Shown one piece after another: positions 18,184 to 27,978 of a stretch of 64,000 nt of DNA. The stretch is from Paraburkholderia sp. PGU19. Lineage in GTDB: Bacteria; Pseudomonadota; Gammaproteobacteria; Burkholderiales; Burkholderiaceae. The stretch spans positions 1,116,001 to 1,180,000 of the forward strand of contig NZ_AP023180.1 in NCBI RefSeq assembly GCF_013426915.1, read 5' to 3'. The notes beneath the pieces were generated by a model. It was not told the origin of the DNA and ran no database searches. It saw only the letters and a list, made by a program, of their open reading frames with translations. Each line of letters begins with the position of its first letter. Within the stretch, counting starts at the first letter, position 1. A program made the translations under genes and the position numbers.

Positions 18184-19326
18184 ATGAACGACCGTCGTGT
18201 ATCAGGAGCGAGGCTGGCGAATGTGGTGGCGGCGACTGCGCTGGCCATCTGCTGTTCGCAGGCGTTTGCGCAGGCTTGCACGAGCCTGCCTGCGAAGTCG
18301 ATTGGTCCGGCGGGCATCGTCGGACAGGGACCCAATGGCGAGAAGGCGGCGTCCGCCGATGCCGTCAAACTGACGGATGCCGAGGCCGCGAAGGTCAAGG
18401 CCGGCAAGTTCAAGGTCGGCATTTCGATGCAGACGATGAACCTCGACTGGTCGCAACTGCAGGTCGCCGGCATCACCGATACGCTGAAGAAATACGGCGT
18501 CGAAGTGATCGGCACGGCATCGGCTGAGTATCAGGTCGACAAGCAGATCGCCGACATCGAAAACACGATCCAGCGCCACCCTGACGGCATCATTTCGATT
18601 CCCGTCGACGGCACGGCGACGGCCGCGACCTACAAGAAGGTCTCGCAGGCGGGCATCAAGCTCGTGTTCATGGACAACGTGCCGACGGGCCTCAAGCATC
18701 CCGAGCAATACTCCGCGATGATTTCGGCGGATAGCGAGGGCAATGGGCAGATCGCGGCGAAGGTGCTTGCATCGTGCGTGCCCAAAGGCGGCACGGTCGG
18801 TCTCGTGAACTTCGGCGTCGACTACTTCAGCACGACGGAGCGCACGAAGGCCGTCAACGAATGGCTGAAGAAGAATCGCCCCGACATCAAGGTCAAGCAG
18901 GTCGCGTTCACGGACCCGTCGAAAGTCGGCCAGATTGCGGGCGACTTCCTCACCGCGAATCCCGACGTGAAGGGCGTGTTTGCCGTATGGGACCAGCCCG
19001 CACTCGACACGCTGACGTCGATGCGCGCACAAGGCATCAATACGCCCATGACGACGGTCGACCTCGGGCTCGAATCGGCAATCGAAATTGCAAAGGGCGG
19101 GCCGCTCAAGGCAACGGGTTCGCAGCGTCCCTACGACCAGGGCGTGGCCGAAGCGATGGCGATGATGAAGGCGTTGATCGGTCAGACGCCGCCGGCGTGG
19201 ATCGGCGTGCAATCGCTGCCCGTCGTGCAATCGAACGTGCTCGAATCGTATAAGACGGTGTTCAAGAAAGATCCGCCGCCGCAACTGGCCGATGCGTGCA
19301 AGAAGGCAGCGCCTGCTTGCGGATGA
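18184..19326 (+). CDS. periplasmic sugar-binding protein of the CUT2 transporter
   Basis: A 380-residue Peripla_BP_4-type protein with an excellent ribosome site (GGAGGAAA) before the ATG. A signal peptide ends near AFA-QAC (about residue 29). The mature part begins with a roughly 45-residue extension containing one Cys, then the first lobe (KFKVGISMQTMNLDWSQLQVAGITDTLKKYG), the DGIISIPVD hinge segment, and the second lobe (GTVGLVNFGVDYFSTTERTKAVNEWL; VKGVFAVWDQPALDTL). Two further Cys lie near the C-terminus (ADACKKAAPACG), possibly in disulfides. The length exceeds classical RbsB (about 290 residues) because of both extensions. The substrate is not predictable. A strong terminator follows. 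Confidence 0.9.
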   Translation: MNDRRVSGARLANVVAATALAICCSQAFAQACTSLPAKSIGPAGIVGQGPNGEKAASADAVKLTDAEAAKVKAGKFKVGISMQTMNLDWSQLQVAGITDTLKKYGVEVIGTASAEYQVDKQIADIENTIQRHPDGIISIPVDGTATAATYKKVSQAGIKLVFMDNVPTGLKHPEQYSAMISADSEGNGQIAAKVLASCVPKGGTVGLVNFGVDYFSTTERTKAVNEWLKKNRPDIKVKQVAFTDPSKVGQIAGDFLTANPDVKGVFAVWDQPALDTLTSMRAQGINTPMTTVDLGLESAIEIAKGGPLKATGSQRPYDQGVAEAMAMMKALIGQTPPAWIGVQSLPVVQSNVLESYKTVFKKDPPPQLADACKKAAPACG

Positions 19327-19342
19327 TGAATTGCGTTAGCGT

Positions 19343-19375
19343 AAGAGCGAAGCCTTTGCGGGCTTCGCTCTTTTT
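19343..19375 (+). terminator. rho-independent terminator of the sugar ABC operon
   Basis: GAGCGAAGCC and GGCTTCGCTC form a perfect 10-bp stem with a 6-base loop, followed by TTTTTATT. It lies 16 bp after the binding-protein stop codon. Its preceding A residues also make it usable for the convergent EAL gene ending at 19374. Confidence 0.88.
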
Positions 19376-20294
19376 ATTGCGCACGCAGCAGCTGCAAGCG
19401 TGGAGAACTGGTGCAACGCCTGCGTTCACCCCGCTTCCCCGATTGTGCATGTTGCTCTAGCCACGGTATCAGTTCGGCAACAGGCATCGCTTTCGCGAAG
19501 TACCAGCCCTGTCCGTACTGCACGCCTTTGCGCAGCAGATACTCTGCCTGCGCCGCCGATTCGATGCCTTCGGCGACGATCTCCATTCCTAGATCATGTG
19601 CCATCGCGATGATGTGCGGCGCCACCACGCAGCTGGCGTGAGCATTCTCGACGGGATTGACGAATGCCTTGTCGAGCTTCAGCGCGTCTACGGGGAATGT
19701 CCCAAGATAAGAAAGACAGGAATAGCCAGTCCCGAAGTCGTCGATATAAACAGGATGCCCCGCCCACCTGAGCGCCGCAATGATGCTACGCGTTGCATCC
19801 GGATGCATGAAGCCGCGTTCCGTCGCTTCGATTCCCACTTGCGATGCGCGAACGCCCGTCCATTTTAGCGCCTGCGCGAGTACATCCAGAAAGCGCACGC
19901 TGCGAAGATCGTCGCTGCCCACATTGATCGACACACGAAACGAACGGTCCGCGCTCAGTACACACGCCAGGTCATCAAGGCTCTTGTGGAGCACGAGATC
20001 GGTCAATGGTCCCATCAGCCGATGCTGTTCGGCCACGCCGATAAAGATCTCCGGCGAGATCTCCTGTCCATGCAGCCGCCATCTGAGTAGTGACTCGACA
20101 CCGACGCATTTGTTGTCGGCGAGCCTGATTACCGGCTGATAAAACACCTCCAGTGTTTTACGGGTGATGGCCAGCCTTAGCTGCTCGGGTAACGCGAGTT
20201 CGGAAATCATAAAATCGTGCGATTGACAGGCAGAGTACATAGCATGCCGTGCAGTCGCTGCACTTCCATGACGCGAACATGATAAACGAGTCAT
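19374..20294 (-). CDS. EAL-domain cyclic di-GMP phosphodiesterase, cytosolic
   Basis: A 306-residue protein consisting almost only of an EAL domain (about residues 33-280). The signature glutamate is in VESLLRW (ESL in place of EAL), with other active-site motifs IEATER, IDDFGTGYSCLSYL, LKLDKAFV, AEGIES and the final GVQYGQGWYFAKAMP. All metal-coordinating positions I can recognise are kept, so activity is likely. Residues 1-28 contain no membrane segment; an ATG at 20210 (MISELALPEQ) is an alternative start that would give a cleaner domain boundary. Most relatives in Burkholderia carry an N-terminal periplasmic or CSS-type sensor, which is absent here. It starts about 100 bp after the sensor-kinase gene. 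Confidence 0.85.
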   Translation of the reverse strand: MTRLSCSRHGSAATARHAMYSACQSHDFMISELALPEQLRLAITRKTLEVFYQPVIRLADNKCVGVESLLRWRLHGQEISPEIFIGVAEQHRLMGPLTDLVLHKSLDDLACVLSADRSFRVSINVGSDDLRSVRFLDVLAQALKWTGVRASQVGIEATERGFMHPDATRSIIAALRWAGHPVYIDDFGTGYSCLSYLGTFPVDALKLDKAFVNPVENAHASCVVAPHIIAMAHDLGMEIVAEGIESAAQAEYLLRKGVQYGQGWYFAKAMPVAELIPWLEQHAQSGKRGERRRCTSSPRLQLLRAQ

Positions 20295-20395
20295 GGTGTG
20301 TGAACAGGCGCCAGGAAAACACCGGGGTCACAGTTCAGGCACTCAGTGGTATCAGTTGATTGACAATGTGGCGGTCACAGCGCGCATCACTCGAT

Positions 20396-21853
20396 CTATG
20401 CCACGTCAGCGTAAGGAAAGCGGAGCCAGAACGTGGTGCGCACACCCGGACAGCTCACCACACCGCATTGGCCACCATGGCTTTCCATGATCGATTTCAC
20501 GATCGCAAGGCCGAGACCCGTTCCGCCGCCGAGATTGTGCCGCGACGGATCGACGCGGTAAAACCGTTCAAAGATGCGATCGACGTGCTCTCCCTCAATG
20601 CCCAGTCCCGTATCCGTGACAGCGATTTCCGCTGTATCGCCATTCTCGCGGCAGCTGACGAAAACGGTCGACCCGCGAGGCGCATGAGCCAGCGCATTGG
20701 AAAGCAGATTGCTCAACGCACGCTGGAAAAGCAGCAGGTCCGCGCGAACTTCGGCGCGCCCGCTCAACTCGATGGTGACTCCCGCATCGGATGCCATGGG
20801 TTCGTAGTAGCCCGCGACCCGCCCGGCCTCCACTACGGCGTCGAGCCGGCAGACCTTGACTAGCGTGTGCGCCTTCTCCGACCGTGCAAGGAAGAGCATG
20901 TCTTCGATCATTCCAGACAGACGCTGGTATTCCTCCACACTCGACTCAATGACATCACGGTACTCTTCCGCGCTGCGCGGCAACGACAGTGCCACCTGCG
21001 CGGCTGCCTGCAGATTCGTCAACGGCGTACGCATATCGTGTGCGAGGTTCGAGGAGAACTGGCTGAGGCGTGTAAACGAATCGTTCAGCCTTTCCAGCAT
21101 GCCATTAAAAGCGTGCTCCAGTTCCTTCAGTTCGTCCGATGTATCGAATCCCGACAAAGGTTGCGCGAGACGGCACGACGACATCTCCTCTGCGTAAGAG
21201 ACGAAGCGTCGAAGCGGGCTGAGTCCGAACACGGCGATGGCATAGGCAAATGCCGCTGCGATCCCCACGCCCACTACTTCGATCAGCGCGATCGTCCAGG
21301 CATGCGCGCGCAACGAGGCAAGGTTGTCCGATTTGTCGTACTGGACCACGACGCGCACAGAAACACAGTCTGATCCCGCGAGCCGTGCCAGCGCCGTGAT
21401 ATAGCGAAACCTCGCACCTCGGGTATCGAACGCAGCGTTCTGGCGACCCGGCGGCAGGCCGCGGAGCAGCGTAAATGGCTGAAAACCGGGCGTGCTGACA
21501 AGACGGTTTCCAGTCATATCGTAGATGGCCATATCGACGTTCTGATGGCCATCCATCTGATCGGTCCAGACATGAGGATGGTTCGAGATATTGCTTGTCG
21601 CACGCACGTTCGCGAGATCGGCCTGCAGTGCCTCTAGCGTCGCCTGCATATGACCGTCTGCTGCCATGGACATACGGCTGCGCAGAGCCTCGTAAAGCGC
21701 GGCGCCACTGAGCGCCAGAATGACCGATGTAGAAAGAAAGATCAGAGCGGTTAATCTCGCCCCCAAAGTTCGCGGCAAGAATCGACTGTTCATCGGTTTC
21801 GCAATTGCTTCGCTTTTATCGAGTGTCATCGGTGCCGCGAACACCACTGTCAT
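20396..21853 (-). CDS. heavy-metal-type sensor histidine kinase (CusS/IrlS-like), no adjacent regulator
   Basis: A 485-residue inner-membrane kinase. The layout is TM1 at about 33-55, a periplasmic domain of about 130 residues, TM2 at about 186-210, HAMP ([14 protein letters not shown]), phosphoacceptor His272 in [15 protein letters not shown], and ATPase N, G1 ([10 protein letters not shown]) and G2 ([15 protein letters not shown]) boxes. An alternative start at Met21 (21793) would remove a polar leader. It is closely similar along its whole length to the kinase at 26170-27582, but unlike that one it has no response-regulator gene next to it. It is the last of three minus-strand genes with short spacing (22902 to 20396), so it is probably co-expressed with the two small upstream proteins. 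The ligand is unknown; metal sensing is inferred from the subfamily. Confidence 0.9.
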   Translation of the reverse strand: MTVVFAAPMTLDKSEAIAKPMNSRFLPRTLGARLTALIFLSTSVILALSGAALYEALRSRMSMAADGHMQATLEALQADLANVRATSNISNHPHVWTDQMDGHQNVDMAIYDMTGNRLVSTPGFQPFTLLRGLPPGRQNAAFDTRGARFRYITALARLAGSDCVSVRVVVQYDKSDNLASLRAHAWTIALIEVVGVGIAAAFAYAIAVFGLSPLRRFVSYAEEMSSCRLAQPLSGFDTSDELKELEHAFNGMLERLNDSFTRLSQFSSNLAHDMRTPLTNLQAAAQVALSLPRSAEEYRDVIESSVEEYQRLSGMIEDMLFLARSEKAHTLVKVCRLDAVVEAGRVAGYYEPMASDAGVTIELSGRAEVRADLLLFQRALSNLLSNALAHAPRGSTVFVSCRENGDTAEIAVTDTGLGIEGEHVDRIFERFYRVDPSRHNLGGGTGLGLAIVKSIMESHGGQCGVVSCPGVRTTFWLRFPYADVA

Positions 21854-21868
21854 TGCGTCCCAAGTGCG

Positions 21869-22483
21869 CTAGCGCGCGTCTATGGGCGTCACCCGCGTCG
21901 CATAAGCCGACACAAACACGGCATGGACGGTATCGCCCTCCTTCAAAGTCTTGAAGTCGATATCGGGACCGACTCCGAGCGTGACTGTCCGATAGGCGCC
22001 TCGCAGCCGCACCTCGCGCTTGCTGGCATCCATATCCAGCACCGTGGCCTGAACCTCGATCTGGCGCGCGGCGCTGTATCCCGACGGTGTCGACTGATAC
22101 ACGCTGGAATCGACACGTTTGCGAATCCCCTTGTCCGCGCCTGCGATCTTGTCAGCGGCCACGAGCAACGCGTTTTTGTAGAGCACTTCGACGTTATCGC
22201 CCACGCGGAGCTGATCGAAGTTTTCGACTTGCGGACCCATCGCGACATCGATGTCGTGTCCCTTCGGACCATGCAGAGTAATGATGCGCGAAGCGCGGTC
22301 GATATCGGATATCCGGGCCTTGATCTCAACGGGCGGCGCCGTGGCGAGAAGCGCCTGCACCCGCCCGGCGAGTGCGGATTGCTCTTGCGCACCCGAAGCG
22401 GGTTGAGCGGTCTGCGCGACCGCCCACGGTGTAACTCCCATGCTCACGATAACTGCCACTGCCAAACTGGTAGCTTTACTCAT
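21869..22483 (-). CDS. periplasmic protein of unknown function with duplicated beta module
   Basis: I use the ATG at 22483 (AGGA eight bases upstream), giving 204 residues. A signal peptide (MSKATSLAVAVIVSMGVTPWAVAQ) is evident. The mature part has two similar modules: EIKARISDIDRASRIITLHGPKG ... LRVGDNVEVLYKNALLV near residues 53-100, and EVQATVLDMDASKREVRLRGAY ... LKEGDTVHAVFVSAYAT near the C-terminus. The repeated pattern of short beta strands ending in a GD-V motif resembles an OB-like or KOW-like fold, but I do not recognise a named family. It sits 16 bp before the sensor kinase and could be an accessory ligand-binding protein for it. Confidence 0.72.
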   Translation of the reverse strand: MSKATSLAVAVIVSMGVTPWAVAQTAQPASGAQEQSALAGRVQALLATAPPVEIKARISDIDRASRIITLHGPKGHDIDVAMGPQVENFDQLRVGDNVEVLYKNALLVAADKIAGADKGIRKRVDSSVYQSTPSGYSAARQIEVQATVLDMDASKREVRLRGAYRTVTLGVGPDIDFKTLKEGDTVHAVFVSAYATRVTPIDAR

Positions 22484-22524
22484 CCGCATTTTCCTGTTTA
22501 AAGGGATTCTTTTGTCGAGGTAAA

Positions 22525-22902
22525 TCACCCCGGTTCATTCCGACATCGGTTCACGTGGCACACGCCAGGCAACCTTCCGTTCTCGACTGACATCACGAGC
22601 GCTATCGCATCAGGTTGACCTGGCTCAGACGGTGCGCGGCACATCTTGCGTCCAGGCTGTGACGACGGAACTCGACGGCATTCCTGTTCCCATCCTTCCC
22701 GGCGCAGGGACGCCACGATCAGAATCGCGACAATTGGCACGGCAACGGGAAAAAGAAGAACGGCACCGACGCGACCGGTAAGTTCGCAAATATCGATAGT
22801 CAACCCCACGATGTGAGTGCGGATCGAGCGCCAAAGACTGCGGTCAACCAGAAGGATTGGGATCGCCCTGGCCGTATGTATCAACACATGGCAATAACTC
22901 AT
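22525..22902 (-). CDS. small inner-membrane protein of unknown function
   Basis: A 125-residue ORF with a very good ribosome site (AAGGAG, six bases, ATG). A hydrophobic segment GAVLLFPVAVPIVAILIVASL at about residues 46-66 predicts one membrane helix, followed by a basic cytoplasmic tail. No known domain is recognised. Codon use is less typical than its neighbours, and the C-terminal half (SSQPGRKMCRAPSEP...) looks unconstrained, so a shorter true protein is possible. It would be the first gene of the unit with the 21869 gene and the kinase. Confidence 0.45.
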   Translation of the reverse strand: MSYCHVLIHTARAIPILLVDRSLWRSIRTHIVGLTIDICELTGRVGAVLLFPVAVPIVAILIVASLRREGWEQECRRVPSSQPGRKMCRAPSEPGQPDAIALVMSVENGRLPGVCHVNRCRNEPG

Positions 22903-23548
22903 TGGCAGCTCCTTGAGTTCTCTTCACTTGTTCACGGTCGGCTCGTCTGTAGAAAACATAACCACACGATGTCTGATCTTCCACATCGTTTCGTGGGGTC
23001 TGCAACGAAGACCAGAAGGCGTTTTTATCACGACTCACAGCTTCGACTTCAAGTAACAATCAAATCTTTGATTAAACATAAATTTCACCATTCGAATAAG
23101 ACCCTCTATCGAAAAATGACCAATACGGACGGCTCATTCTTTAAAACAAAGGTAGAGTAAAAATTCCTGAACACCAAAGCCACTAGCGTATTGCAACTGC
23201 TCATTCGAATATTTCATGACGCTTCAATTTACCAAGCGTGCTTTATTTGATAAGCATGCCTACTCACTTCTCCCGGAGACTACGCCATAAACAGCAACTT
23301 CACTTGATAACTCCATCTTTGAAGACGAATACCGGCGCTTGATCTTCTCCCTGGCCATCGAGACTGCCCGCCGTCACCGTAGCGATCCGCAACGGCGCGC
23401 CGACTCTGCTTTCAAGCGGTTGCCATAACCGCAGCTGTTACGCACCTGACGAGTCGCGACGCACAGATGCCGTACCCCCATGGATGTCCAGACGTTCGAC
23501 AGCCATTGTCGGTTCTGACCTTCCTATCGATCATGCAAGGAATTACTC
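22903..23548. other. AT-rich intergenic region between divergent genes
   Basis: No convincing gene. The stretch is much richer in A and T than its surroundings, as expected of a shared regulatory region for the minus-strand sensor unit and the plus-strand MipA gene. It contains a perfect palindrome AATCAAATCTTTGATT at 23058-23073, a possible regulator site. No clear -35/-10 pair could be assigned. Confidence 0.5.
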
Positions 23549-24301
23549 ATGCGAAATCTCCACGTCGCAGCCGCGCTAACCATTGGCGCGGCCATGGCGA
23601 CCCCATCCAGCCCGGCTTACCCGGCCGAGGCATCGCTTGGCGCGCAAGTCAATGTCATGCCCAAATACGACGGCGCTGCATCGTATCGCGCACTGCCGTT
23701 GCCTGTGTTCGCTTACGACAATGGACTCTTTTTCGTTTCCGGGCTCTCAGCCGGAATACGCTATCCGATCGGAGCCGGCATTTCGACAGGTCTGATTGCG
23801 CAGTTCGACTTTGGTCGGGACGCCGACGATTCATCTCACCTTGCGGGAACCAACGACATTTCCAACACGGCCCGCGTTGGCGCGTTCGTGGATTGGCGTC
23901 ACGGCAAGTGGCACGCGTCGCTCAACGCGCTACAGGCCACGCACAGTGGATATGGTCTGAAAGTCCGTCTCGCAGGTGATTTCACCGCTTTGGCGACGCC
24001 GAAAAACACAGTCAATCTGACAGTGGGTGCGACTTTCGGCAATGGGGATTATATGAATACCTATTTCGGCGTTACCGAGCAGGAGTCGCTTGCAAGCCAG
24101 TCGAGGCTCGCGGGATATTCGCCCTCAGCGGGCATCAAGGGGGTCGACGCCAGCGTCATATGGAAGCACCAGTTCAACCCGCACTGGAGCACGGCTGCCG
24201 TGCTGGGTGTGTCCAGTCTGGTGGGCGACGCAGCCGACAGCCCCGTCGTCGAACACAAGGCTGCTATCTTCGGATCGGTAGGTCTGGCGTACCGGTTCTA
24301 G
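23549..24301 (+). CDS. MipA/OmpV family outer-membrane protein
   Basis: A 250-residue beta-barrel protein with a signal peptide (cleavage near YPAEA, about residue 26). The hallmark opening LGAQVNVMPKYDGAASYRALPLPVFAYDNGLFFVSG is the start of MipA/OmpV proteins; amphipathic strands follow and the final residue is Phe (GLAYRF), the usual C-terminal signal for barrel assembly. MipA is a scaffold linking MltA and PBP1B in E. coli; many relatives are two-component-regulated outer-membrane proteins. Its position between two sensor kinases suggests control by one of them, but no shared operator was found. Confidence 0.88.
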   Translation: MRNLHVAAALTIGAAMATPSSPAYPAEASLGAQVNVMPKYDGAASYRALPLPVFAYDNGLFFVSGLSAGIRYPIGAGISTGLIAQFDFGRDADDSSHLAGTNDISNTARVGAFVDWRHGKWHASLNALQATHSGYGLKVRLAGDFTALATPKNTVNLTVGATFGNGDYMNTYFGVTEQESLASQSRLAGYSPSAGIKGVDASVIWKHQFNPHWSTAAVLGVSSLVGDAADSPVVEHKAAIFGSVGLAYRF

Positions 24302-24632
24302 TTCCGTCGCGGTATGCATGTGCCAGCGCATGCATACGGACATTCATGGGCGCAGTCCGGTACTCGGGCGGCCCGGTTTCTATTCACCTTCCTGCAACGC
24401 GCTTACGCGCACATCGTCCCACTGCCCCGCTTCGACCCGTCACGCATCGACGTGATGCCTTTACGGTTTGTGAACGGCTTCCAACAGTACTTTCCCTGCA
24501 TGACCAGGTGGGCCTTCGCCGTCGTTCTACCTGACGAAGGCCCATGAGCCATGCGAGTGGATGTCGACTGTGTGCCCCCCGCTTCCCGACGGGCAGACAA
24601 CGGATTGCGCTATCTGCCCGATTTGCCGTTGA
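24302..24632. other. intergenic region with three hairpins between convergent genes
   Basis: No gene seen. Three perfect stems are present: GTATGCATG/CATGCATAC (24313-24337), TGGGCCTTCG/CGAAGGCCCA (24508-24544) and CGGGCAGA/TCTGCCCG (24590-24622). None has a good T-tract, but they probably form the 3' ends of the mipA-like and porin transcripts. Confidence 0.55.
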
Positions 24633-25793
24633 TCAGAAGCGGTGACGCAGTCCGATCGTTGCTGCAACCTGGTTGTTGGTTGACGACGGCGACAACATGT
24701 TGATGGATGCCACGTTCGCGATGCCGTTGCCGTTCGCGTCATAACCGAGCGAGCCGGAAGCATGCTGGTACACGCCGGCCAGGTACACGTCCGTACGCTT
24801 GCTAAGCGAATAGTCCGTACCTAGAACGAACGTATGCCACGTCGGCGAATTGCTGCTGTTGCTGCCTGTCACTGTGCCGTCAGTGAACGTGTAAGAACTG
24901 ACGACTGCCAGCGCCGGCGTAAGCCTGTACTGGCCGTTGATTTCGTAATTGTCGAGATGCAGGTTCATCCCCGTCAGGCCGGGCAGTGCAGCGCCGCCAC
25001 TCGACAGGCTCGCGAGACCGTCGATCTGTGAATGCGTCCACACGAGACCAACCTGCGCCGGCCCGAATGCGTAGGTGGCACCCAAACCGTAAGTACGCTG
25101 AAGCGTCGCCGAAATGTTCTGGCTTGCCGACGCTGCGCTGTTCGCCCCGCCGAGCCCACCCGAGTTATCCGATTGTGTGTAACCCGCCGCGACGTTCAGC
25201 GGACCCGTACCATACTTTACGCCCAGGCTCCACGTGCGGCCGTTTGCAAATCCGCTCGCGTCGTTGCTGAAGCCATACATGCCGCCGAACTGGATGCCCG
25301 CGTAGTTCGGGCTCGTGTACTTGACCGCATTTTTTGTCGAGTACGTCTGCGCCAGGTTGTCGTTGTCGAACGGATGGCCGGCGAGATTGTTGCCGAAGCC
25401 CGCGCCTGCGGTCGACAGCGGCCCGAGATACTCCGAGGTCGAGTCGTATTGACGTCCCAGCGTCACGGCGCCATACGCGTCACTCTTCAGGCCGACGAAG
25501 GCTTGACGGTTGAACATATCGTCGCTGTTATGAAAGCCCCCGTTGTTCAGATCAAAACCGCTTTCCAACGTAAAGATGGCCTTCAGCCCACCGCCGAGAT
25601 CCTCGGCACCGCGCAAGCCAAAGTAGTTGTTCGACAGGTTTCCGCTACCCTGCTGCCAAACACTCTTCCCGCCGACGTTGTTTGCATAGGTGATGCCCGT
25701 GTCGATCGAGCCATAGAGAGTGACGCTGCTTTGTGCGTGCGCACTCACCGCAAAGGTACTCACTGCGCAGGCGAGAATGACATGTTGTTTCAT
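24633..25793 (-). CDS. Gram-negative porin (Omp32/OpcP-like, Porin_4)
   Basis: A 386-residue outer-membrane trimeric porin. The signal peptide MKQHVILACAVSTFAVSAHAQ is followed by the diagnostic SSVTLYGSIDTGITY first strand, GNLSNNYFGLRGAEDLGGGLKAIFTLESGFD, and the RQAFVGLKSDAYGAVTLGRQYDS motif including the basic eyelet region. The final strand TIGLRHRF ends in Phe. This architecture is typical for Burkholderiales, which carry many paralogues. It is a single gene convergent with the MipA/OmpV gene. Confidence 0.95.
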   Translation of the reverse strand: MKQHVILACAVSTFAVSAHAQSSVTLYGSIDTGITYANNVGGKSVWQQGSGNLSNNYFGLRGAEDLGGGLKAIFTLESGFDLNNGGFHNSDDMFNRQAFVGLKSDAYGAVTLGRQYDSTSEYLGPLSTAGAGFGNNLAGHPFDNDNLAQTYSTKNAVKYTSPNYAGIQFGGMYGFSNDASGFANGRTWSLGVKYGTGPLNVAAGYTQSDNSGGLGGANSAASASQNISATLQRTYGLGATYAFGPAQVGLVWTHSQIDGLASLSSGGAALPGLTGMNLHLDNYEINGQYRLTPALAVVSSYTFTDGTVTGSNSSNSPTWHTFVLGTDYSLSKRTDVYLAGVYQHASGSLGYDANGNGIANVASINMLSPSSTNNQVAATIGLRHRF

Positions 25794-26169
25794 GCTTCAA
25801 ACTCCTAAGTACATGGAAATCTCCCGACAGCTTGTAAAGCATAAGCAATCGGTAATCTGACGAATCAGATTGCGGAGTATTCCATTGATTTGAAGCACTT
25901 TCGTTTTGGTGTGACACTCCAGCGCACCCCCGAAATAGAACTGCTACGTGACCAAAACGCGTAGAAGATTGTTTTCAAAAAAATAAAAACTCAAGGTGCA
26001 CTTCGATATCGGGTGTTCGCCATTGTTCTTGTATCACCGAAACCACGTTTGGATAATTCATGCATGGTTCAATAGTGTCAAAACTTGCCTCTCCGACGCG
26101 CCGTGTTTGCGATCTTCGCTCTAGCATCAAAGCAACCATACGTGCCATGCTGTGCATCGATCAGGTTTG
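25794..26169. other. intergenic region upstream of porin
   Basis: About 375 bp without a supportable gene, AT-richer than average; it holds the porin promoter and the 3' end of the sensor kinase located on the same strand. I could not assign specific promoter elements. Confidence 0.4.
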
Positions 26170-27582
26170 TCATGATGGTGAACTCACTGTCTTTTCCCGT
26201 AACACAAACCGTAACCAGAATGTCGTGCCGACGGCAGGATCACTTCTCACACCGCACGATCCATGGTGCAAATCCATGATCGATTTGACGATGGCGAGCC
26301 CGAGTCCTGTACTGCGGGAAATAGCGCTTTCCCGGGTCGGATCGGCGCGGTAGAACCGTTCGAAGATCCGTTCTACATGCGGCGGAGCAATCCCTGGGCC
26401 GCGATCGGACAACAGAACCACTACCGCGCCCGGTTGCTCCCAACATTCAATGTCGATCGTCGAATTGCGTGGCGCGTACGCGATCGCATTAGCGAGCAGG
26501 TTGCTGACCGCGCGCTGATATAACAGCAAATCGGCATGGATGATCCCGTGCCCACGCACGTGGATGGTGATATCCGCCGCTTGCGCCAACGATTCGTAAA
26601 AGCCGGCGACGCGACGCGCTTCCGCCGCCGCGTCGAACTCGCAGATCGATAGTGACAGGTCGGCTCGCTCCGCGCGCGCGAGAAATAGCATGTCGTCGAT
26701 CATTCGGGACAAACGCTCGTACTCGTCTATGCTCGACTCAATCACTTCGCGGTATTCGGGCGCAGCACGCGACTGCGCGAGAGCGACCTGAGCCGCAGCT
26801 CGCAGATTCGTGAGCGGGGTGCGCAAATCATGTGCGAGATTGGAAGAGAACTCACTCAAGCGTGTGAACGAGTCATCCAGACGCGCCAGCATGCCGTTGA
26901 AGGCCTGCCCTAGTTCCAACAGTTCATCCGAGCTGGTGAGCTTCGGCAACGGTTGCCCGAGCCGGCTGATCGACATTTCCTCGGCTCGCGTGACAATGCG
27001 GCGCAGAGGGCTCAGCCCTAGCATCGTCACGCCGTAAGCCGAGATTGCCGCAAGCAGAATGCCGACCGTCTCCGTGATAAAGATGATCTCTGCGTTCGAC
27101 CTTACCAATTCGCGCTCTTCACTGCCGTCGTACTGTACGACGACACGGACAGCCGTGCTGTTACGTCCGTCGAGCGGAACGATGGTCACCAGATATCGTA
27201 ACGCGGTCGTGGGTGTGGAAAGACTGACGGGATTGTTTGGCGTCTGCACATCCAGTACCGGCGAGTAGTTGCGAAAGCCTCGCGTCGTCAGCAGATCCTT
27301 ACCCGCCATGTCAAAAATAGCGAATGCCATGTACTCGCGCCCATGCACGTGCTCCTCCCAGACATCCGGATCGCGGTTGATCCCGGCCGTCGATTTCAGT
27401 CCGGAGAGGTGAACCTCGAGAGCCGACATCACCTCTTCCATCTGATCGGCCGCATTCGCTTCGACACGGTTCATCATCGCTTCATAGACGGCGAATCCGC
27501 TGATCGCGAACGCAACCGACGCATAAAAGACGAGCAGCACGGTGAGCCGTACACGCAGGCTACCGGGCAAATAACGAAGCAT
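26170..27582 (-). CDS. heavy-metal-type sensor histidine kinase (CusS/IrlS-like)
   Basis: A 470-residue membrane kinase when started at the ATG at 27582 (MLRYLPGSLRVRL), the normal type of N-terminus; upstream in-frame codons look non-native. It has TM1 at about 11-35, a periplasmic domain to about 160, TM2 at about 165-190, HAMP, phosphoacceptor His251 in [15 protein letters not shown], and ATPase motifs DRGPGIAPPH and [16 protein letters not shown]. It shares most motifs with the kinase at 20396-21853, so the two are recent-looking paralogues. Its partner is probably the CusR-like regulator at 27979-28662, although an unusual gap of about 400 bp separates them. Confidence 0.92.
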   Translation of the reverse strand: MLRYLPGSLRVRLTVLLVFYASVAFAISGFAVYEAMMNRVEANAADQMEEVMSALEVHLSGLKSTAGINRDPDVWEEHVHGREYMAFAIFDMAGKDLLTTRGFRNYSPVLDVQTPNNPVSLSTPTTALRYLVTIVPLDGRNSTAVRVVVQYDGSEERELVRSNAEIIFITETVGILLAAISAYGVTMLGLSPLRRIVTRAEEMSISRLGQPLPKLTSSDELLELGQAFNGMLARLDDSFTRLSEFSSNLAHDLRTPLTNLRAAAQVALAQSRAAPEYREVIESSIDEYERLSRMIDDMLFLARAERADLSLSICEFDAAAEARRVAGFYESLAQAADITIHVRGHGIIHADLLLYQRAVSNLLANAIAYAPRNSTIDIECWEQPGAVVVLLSDRGPGIAPPHVERIFERFYRADPTRESAISRSTGLGLAIVKSIMDLHHGSCGVRSDPAVGTTFWLRFVLREKTVSSPS

Positions 27583-27978
27583 GATTAGCTGCCACCGGCT
27601 AGTGCCGCGAAGTGCAAGCCATAACGCGGCAGGTTGACGATATTGCGCCCGCGTTTGTCCCGCAGCTCGCATACGCTGTCGACCTCAGAATTCCCCATCC
27701 ACGACGCATTTGAATTCCTTTTCCAGCGGCAGACAGCTGCCCGGTCCAGCCTCTTACCTTGCCATCAGGAATCGGCCGATTCCGCAATACCAATCCGGCT
27801 CGTGGTACTCGCGATGTCGACGAGAGAATAGTACTGCGCCCGCTGCGGGCATGGGATTAAGCACGCCGACGACAGGGGCAAGTTTGAGAAAGCACAAAAG
27901 ATCCGCAATAGATATTAGCCACGCATTTGTCCGCACAACGCGTCGAATGAAAGCGTCTATGCGTGCTTCATGAGCGAA
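27583..27978. other. gap between response regulator and kinase
   Basis: Partner genes of this type normally overlap or nearly touch. The 396 bp here have only short ORFs without ribosome sites or recognisable domains (for example the frame at 27754-27936), and I cannot support a gene. It may be the remnant of a lost or inserted sequence. Confidence 0.4.
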
